Assembly: GCA_964275345.1 (NCBI GenBank)
Contig: CAXYBK010000002.1
Span: forward strand, 1-64,000
Source: MED-G78 sp964275345
Lineage (GTDB): Bacteria > Pseudomonadota > Gammaproteobacteria > Magnimaribacterales > D2472
Direction: 5' to 3'
Length of the DNA: 64,000 nucleotides
Below, piece after piece: positions 61,035 through 64,000 of the stretch. The position numbers and the translations under genes are program-made. The number at the start of each line of letters is the position of its first letter. The first letter of the stretch is position 1. The notes under the pieces are model-generated. The model ran no database searches, had not been told where the DNA came from, and saw only the letters and a list, made by a program, of their open reading frames with translations.

Positions 61035-62807
61035 TTAAGACTCCTTCATTATTGAATTTGGTATATCTATTATTTTAGCTCTTAAGTATTCACCTAATGA
61101 TTTTGCTTGCCCATCTTTCCTATTATTTGATGAGACTCCATCTTCTAGTATGTCGTGAATATAAAAGTTTAAGGACTTAATATTTGGAAGATCATATCTA
61201 TCGATTTCGAAGTTGTTTAGATCAGGTAGTAATTCTTTGAGCTTCTCAATAGTTAAGAACTCAAATAAGAAAGAATAGGCCAAGTCGGTCTTTGCCCAAA
61301 CCCCTAAGTTAGCGCAACCACCTTTATCACCTGATCTTGCACCATATAAAGTTCCAAGAGGACTCTTCTGAGTTTCACCTCCAAGCGCCGGAGCTATTTC
61401 AATTGGATTTTTTTGATAAAAATTTTCTTTAAAACCCATTTGACTCGTTGGAATTACTTCAATTGTCTCTCCATTTAGGTGAACATATTCTTTGATGTAT
61501 TTACTATCCACCAGCGCTGGCCAATAGACAATAACCGGTCCAGGCTTTTTCCCACCACCTCCAGAAAAGAAACCTGGATAATTTGCCAAAGATAATTCAA
61601 TTATTTTTGCACTAAATAATCTGCCCACTAAATCAGGATTCATAGATTTGACTGCAATTGATAATGTTGCCATAGCCTCTTCGTTAGAATTTGGATTTTC
61701 TTTATCGGTTCTATGTAAATTAATTGAAACATCATCAAATTGTTCTTTTCCTCCGACTGAGTTAAACAAAGCATTTGTAAATGCATCAGCTTTTTCTTCA
61801 ATATCTAGACCAGTTAGAACAAGATCCATGCCATTTCTGTATCCGCCAGCAAGATTAATGCATGCTTTGTGGGTTGGAGGAGGGTTGCTGCCTCTGCATC
61901 CTGAAACATAAACTCTATCCTCATCTTCTTGCTCAATAGAAAGGGTATCGAAATGACCAATAACATCTGGATTTAGGTAAGCTGGCGAACTAATTTCATA
62001 AAGAAGTTGTGCGGTAACAGTTCCAACTGAAACCAACCCACCGGTTCCTGGATGTTTAGTGATGGTAAAACTTCCATCATTTTCTATTTCAGCAATTGGA
62101 TAACCAACATTATCAAAACTTGGTACTTCTTTAAAAAAAGAATAATTTCCTCCAGTTGCCTGACAACCGCATTCTATAATGTGACCAGCAGCAAGCGCAC
62201 CTGCAAGAGAGTCGTAATCTGTTCTCTTCCATCCAAACTTCCACGCAGCTGGTCCAATAACAACAGCTGCATCTGTAACTCTAGGGCATACAACAATATC
62301 AGCACCTTTGTCTAAAGCTTCCTTAATACCCCAAGCTCCTAAGTATGCATTTGCAGTAAGGGTCTGACATCCAGAATCTACCAAGGGTATATTTTTGTCC
62401 ATATTAGTGAATAACTCTCCCGAATTATTTAATTCTGAAATTCTAGGCATAAGATCATCACCATCTATATATGCAACTTTTAGATCTATAGATAATTCTT
62501 CTAATATTTTTTCTATTTCTAAAGCCATAGAGGAAGGATTCAGCCCTCCAGCATTAGTAACAATTTTTATATTTTTTTCTTTACAAGATTGAGCTACATC
62601 TTTTACTTGCTTTAAAAAAGTACCAACATAGCCTTTGTCGTCTCCTCTTTGCATTTTTTGATTAAAAAGAATGGTCATAGTTAATTCAGCAAGATAATCT
62701 CCAGTAAGAACATCTATAGGACCTCCATCAACCATTTCTTTAGCTGCGGATAGCTTATCTCCATAATACCCACTGCAATTAGCTATTTTTATTACGTCTT
62801 TACTCAT
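61035..62807 (-). CDS. atuA: AtuA/DUF1446-family acyclic terpene utilisation protein
   Basis: About 590 residues from the ATG at 62807 (MSKDVIKIANCSGYYGD), which has GGAG 9 bp upstream; an earlier in-frame Met would run into the regulator gene. The DUF1446 domain covers most of the protein (GGPIDVLTGDYLAELTMTIL, NAGGLNPSSMA, VDSGCQTLTANAYLGAWGIKEALDKGADIVVCPRVTDAA); a C-terminal segment follows after SPLGTLYGARSGDKGGCANLG. AtuA is essential for citronellol/geraniol breakdown in Pseudomonas but its chemistry is not established. Co-transcribed with the acyl-CoA dehydrogenases and hydratase. Confidence 0.88.
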   Translation of the reverse strand: MSKDVIKIANCSGYYGDKLSAAKEMVDGGPIDVLTGDYLAELTMTILFNQKMQRGDDKGYVGTFLKQVKDVAQSCKEKNIKIVTNAGGLNPSSMALEIEKILEELSIDLKVAYIDGDDLMPRISELNNSGELFTNMDKNIPLVDSGCQTLTANAYLGAWGIKEALDKGADIVVCPRVTDAAVVIGPAAWKFGWKRTDYDSLAGALAAGHIIECGCQATGGNYSFFKEVPSFDNVGYPIAEIENDGSFTITKHPGTGGLVSVGTVTAQLLYEISSPAYLNPDVIGHFDTLSIEQEDEDRVYVSGCRGSNPPPTHKACINLAGGYRNGMDLVLTGLDIEEKADAFTNALFNSVGGKEQFDDVSINLHRTDKENPNSNEEAMATLSIAVKSMNPDLVGRLFSAKIIELSLANYPGFFSGGGGKKPGPVIVYWPALVDSKYIKEYVHLNGETIEVIPTSQMGFKENFYQKNPIEIAPALGGETQKSPLGTLYGARSGDKGGCANLGVWAKTDLAYSFLFEFLTIEKLKELLPDLNNFEIDRYDLPNIKSLNFYIHDILEDGVSSNNRKDGQAKSLGEYLRAKIIDIPNSIMKES

Positions 62808-62808
62808 C

Positions 62809-63420
62809 TTATTTCTCCAACCTAATACCATTTAAAATTATTTCAGTAATAGAATTTGCAGATTTCTCAGGAGAATCTGAAAGCTTTGCAACATTTACAT
62901 CTTTTGCAAAGTCTCTTCCTATTCCTCCTAATAAAAGTGCAAACGCTTGTGTATCAATTGCTCTAATCTCTTTTTGAGTCACAGCAGCATCTAATAATTC
63001 TTTAGTAAAAGAGATAATATAATCTTCGTGATAATCAATCATTTCTTTTGATTTATTATTGTTACCCAAGTTTTGAAGATAGACTTTAAATTTCGGACCT
63101 ACTGCTTGATTAGCATGCTGTAAATATCTTTTTAATTTTTCTACAGGAGAATTTATATTAGCAATTATATCTAAGGCTTCTTTGCCTAATTTCATCAAAA
63201 TTCTATTAACTGTCATTCTTATTAAGTGATCTTTACTAGGAGCAATCTCATAAAGTGTTCTTAAAGATACTTTTAATTTAGCTGCCAATTCCGACATTGT
63301 TAAATCAGGAATACCTTTTTCTAACATCAACTCTAATTTATCAATTACTTGTTTATGTTTATCTGTAAGAGGTTTTACAGATTTTCCTGAAATGATTTTA
63401 ATTTTTTCAGTTACATGCAT
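62809..63420 (-). CDS. TetR-family transcriptional regulator
   Basis: A 203-residue regulator with the TetR-type helix-turn-helix at about residues 35-65 (LTMSELAAKLKVSLRTLYEIAPSKDHLIRM). The rest is an all-helical ligand-binding domain that likely senses an acyl-CoA or a terpenoid. It sits between the biotin-carrier gene and atuA on the same strand, 1 and 3 bp from its neighbours, the place where AtuR-like regulators of such operons can occur. Start codon choice is not verified by a strong ribosome binding site. Confidence 0.82.
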   Translation of the reverse strand: MHVTEKIKIISGKSVKPLTDKHKQVIDKLELMLEKGIPDLTMSELAAKLKVSLRTLYEIAPSKDHLIRMTVNRILMKLGKEALDIIANINSPVEKLKRYLQHANQAVGPKFKVYLQNLGNNNKSKEMIDYHEDYIISFTKELLDAAVTQKEIRAIDTQAFALLLGGIGRDFAKDVNVAKLSDSPEKSANSITEIILNGIRLEK

Positions 63421-63423
63421 TAT

Positions 63424-64000
63424 CTAATGAGAATCAAGAACCATTAACAAGGCACCATTTTCGACTTGGTCATTGCCGCTTATAAATAATTCACTTATAA
63501 CTCCATCTTCAGAAGCTTTGATAGAGTGCTCCATTTTCATTGCTTCTAGAATAACTAAGGTGTCGCCAGCTTTTACCTTAGAGCCTTTTTTAACTTTTAA
63601 ATCTATAACCGTTCCTGGCATAGGCGCTACGAGACCGCCAGCTTGAACCTCTAATCCTGGAACAATAAATCTTGGAAGAATCTCGAGCAAAACATCACCA
63701 AAAGGCATATGCACGAGGACTTGATTTTTATGAATAGTTACCTTCGAAAAATGTCTTCTGCCATCAAACTCAAGATCAATTCCATTTTCGTAACATTCAT
63801 AAATAAATGCTACCGAGGAATCATGTATCTTAAAGGATCCATCTCTTTTTCCTTTGTAAGTAACATTAATTTCATCTTCTTTATATTTAAATTTAATATT
63901 CTGTCTTGGTGTTCTTCCATTCGTCCAGCCTGAAGGCAAGTGACCTAAAACATCATCATGTAATCTATTTAATTCCTGTATCCATAACGCAGCTATAGCA
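63424..64000 (-). CDS. Acyl-CoA carboxylase alpha (biotin) subunit, C-terminal part
   Basis: The frame runs off the right edge (its 5' end is outside the window) with no start needed inside. The last 192 codons end in a biotinyl domain: VAPMPGTVIDLKVKKGSKV and LEAMKMEHSIKA with the biotinylated Lys near the end. A TTG at 63939 is only an internal codon; AIAALWIQELNRLHDDVLGHLPSGW continues upstream. It belongs to acetyl-, propionyl-, methylcrotonyl- or geranyl-CoA carboxylases. Next to atuA and two acyl-CoA dehydrogenases, geranyl-CoA or methylcrotonyl-CoA carboxylase (AtuF or LiuD/MccA) is the likely identity. Confidence 0.85.
   Translation of the reverse strand, partial: AIAALWIQELNRLHDDVLGHLPSGWTNGRTPRQNIKFKYKEDEINVTYKGKRDGSFKIHDSSVAFIYECYENGIDLEFDGRRHFSKVTIHKNQVLVHMPFGDVLLEILPRFIVPGLEVQAGGLVAPMPGTVIDLKVKKGSKVKAGDTLVILEAMKMEHSIKASEDGVISELFISGNDQVENGALLMVLDSH

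Noticed and set aside
1..64000. CRISPR arrays and rRNA genes
   Set aside because: No regularly spaced repeats of CRISPR type and no rRNA-like stretches were found; the hexamer array at 342-557 is coding.

Overview
The window reads as chromosome from a low-GC, densely packed marine gammaproteobacterium. Sampled host lines are about 35% G+C, intergenic gaps are mostly under 100 bp, and many neighbours overlap by 4 to 14 bp. Two TonB-dependent receptors, a CPD photolyase, an acyl-CoA dehydrogenase/AtuA degradation operon and a DmdA-like GcvT-family protein fit a streamlined surface-ocean heterotroph such as the SAR86 lineage. That placement is inference from gene content, not from a marker gene. 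I see about 60 protein genes and one tRNA-Pro(GGG), and no rRNA, CRISPR array, transposase or integrase.

Layout. 1-5.8 kb: the end of a repetitive surface protein with a Gly-Thr tail, an HU/IHF protein, tRNA-Pro, two tandem type-B carboxylesterases (the first frameshifted), and a TerB-like gene with a WecA/MraY-family phosphosugar transferase. 5.8-13.6 kb: a tightly coupled operon of a secreted PQQ-type sugar dehydrogenase, Gfo/Idh oxidoreductase, IMPase-family phosphatase, frameshifted 2-hydroxyacid dehydrogenase, HpcH/HpaI aldolase, divergent KdsB-like cytidylyltransferase, ELM1-like protein and photolyase. Together these look like an uncharacterised route to a CMP-activated 2-keto-3-deoxy sugar acid. 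13.7-22.6 kb: fhs, an aldehyde dehydrogenase, a class II aldolase, fumC, a pterin dehydratase, guaB and guaA.

22.57-27.72 kb: an accessory island at the 3' end of guaA. The last bases of guaA recur at 24.24 kb and 27.71 kb, dividing the island into two modules. The first carries a G+C-rich serine hydrolase. The second carries an ABC-type membrane protein, a frameshifted membrane protein, a winged-helix regulator with a candidate operator, a small membrane protein and an aldo/keto reductase. Eleven copies of TTGTAA (both strands) surround the middle site. No recombinase gene is present.

27.7-37.7 kb: a SIS-domain sugar isomerase, a frameshifted PAP2 phosphatase, then an NCS2 purine permease, a TonB-dependent receptor and a phosphoribosyltransferase that could form a purine-salvage unit next to guaBA, followed by an SDR, an MFS transporter, a small membrane protein and a YhiN-type flavoprotein. 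37.7-40.7 kb: a probable zinc-uptake locus (small His/Cys protein, ZnuD-like receptor with His/Glu-rich loops, MerC-like protein). 40.8-54.4 kb: mixed metabolism including nagZ, a fatty-acid-hydroxylase family protein, a FATP-type acyl-CoA synthetase operon, arsC, an Old Yellow Enzyme homologue, the DmdA-like protein and tadA. 54.4-57.3 kb: xthA and prc on the minus strand. 57.9-64 kb: a minus-strand operon resembling acyclic-terpene or branched acyl-CoA catabolism (biotin-carrier end of an acyl-CoA carboxylase, TetR, AtuA, enoyl-CoA hydratase, two acyl-CoA dehydrogenases).

Two patterns recur. Four genes carry a single-base frameshift that leaves a clean continuation in another frame. Several genes have a TATAAT-like box only about 5-7 bases before the start codon, suggesting leaderless transcripts.
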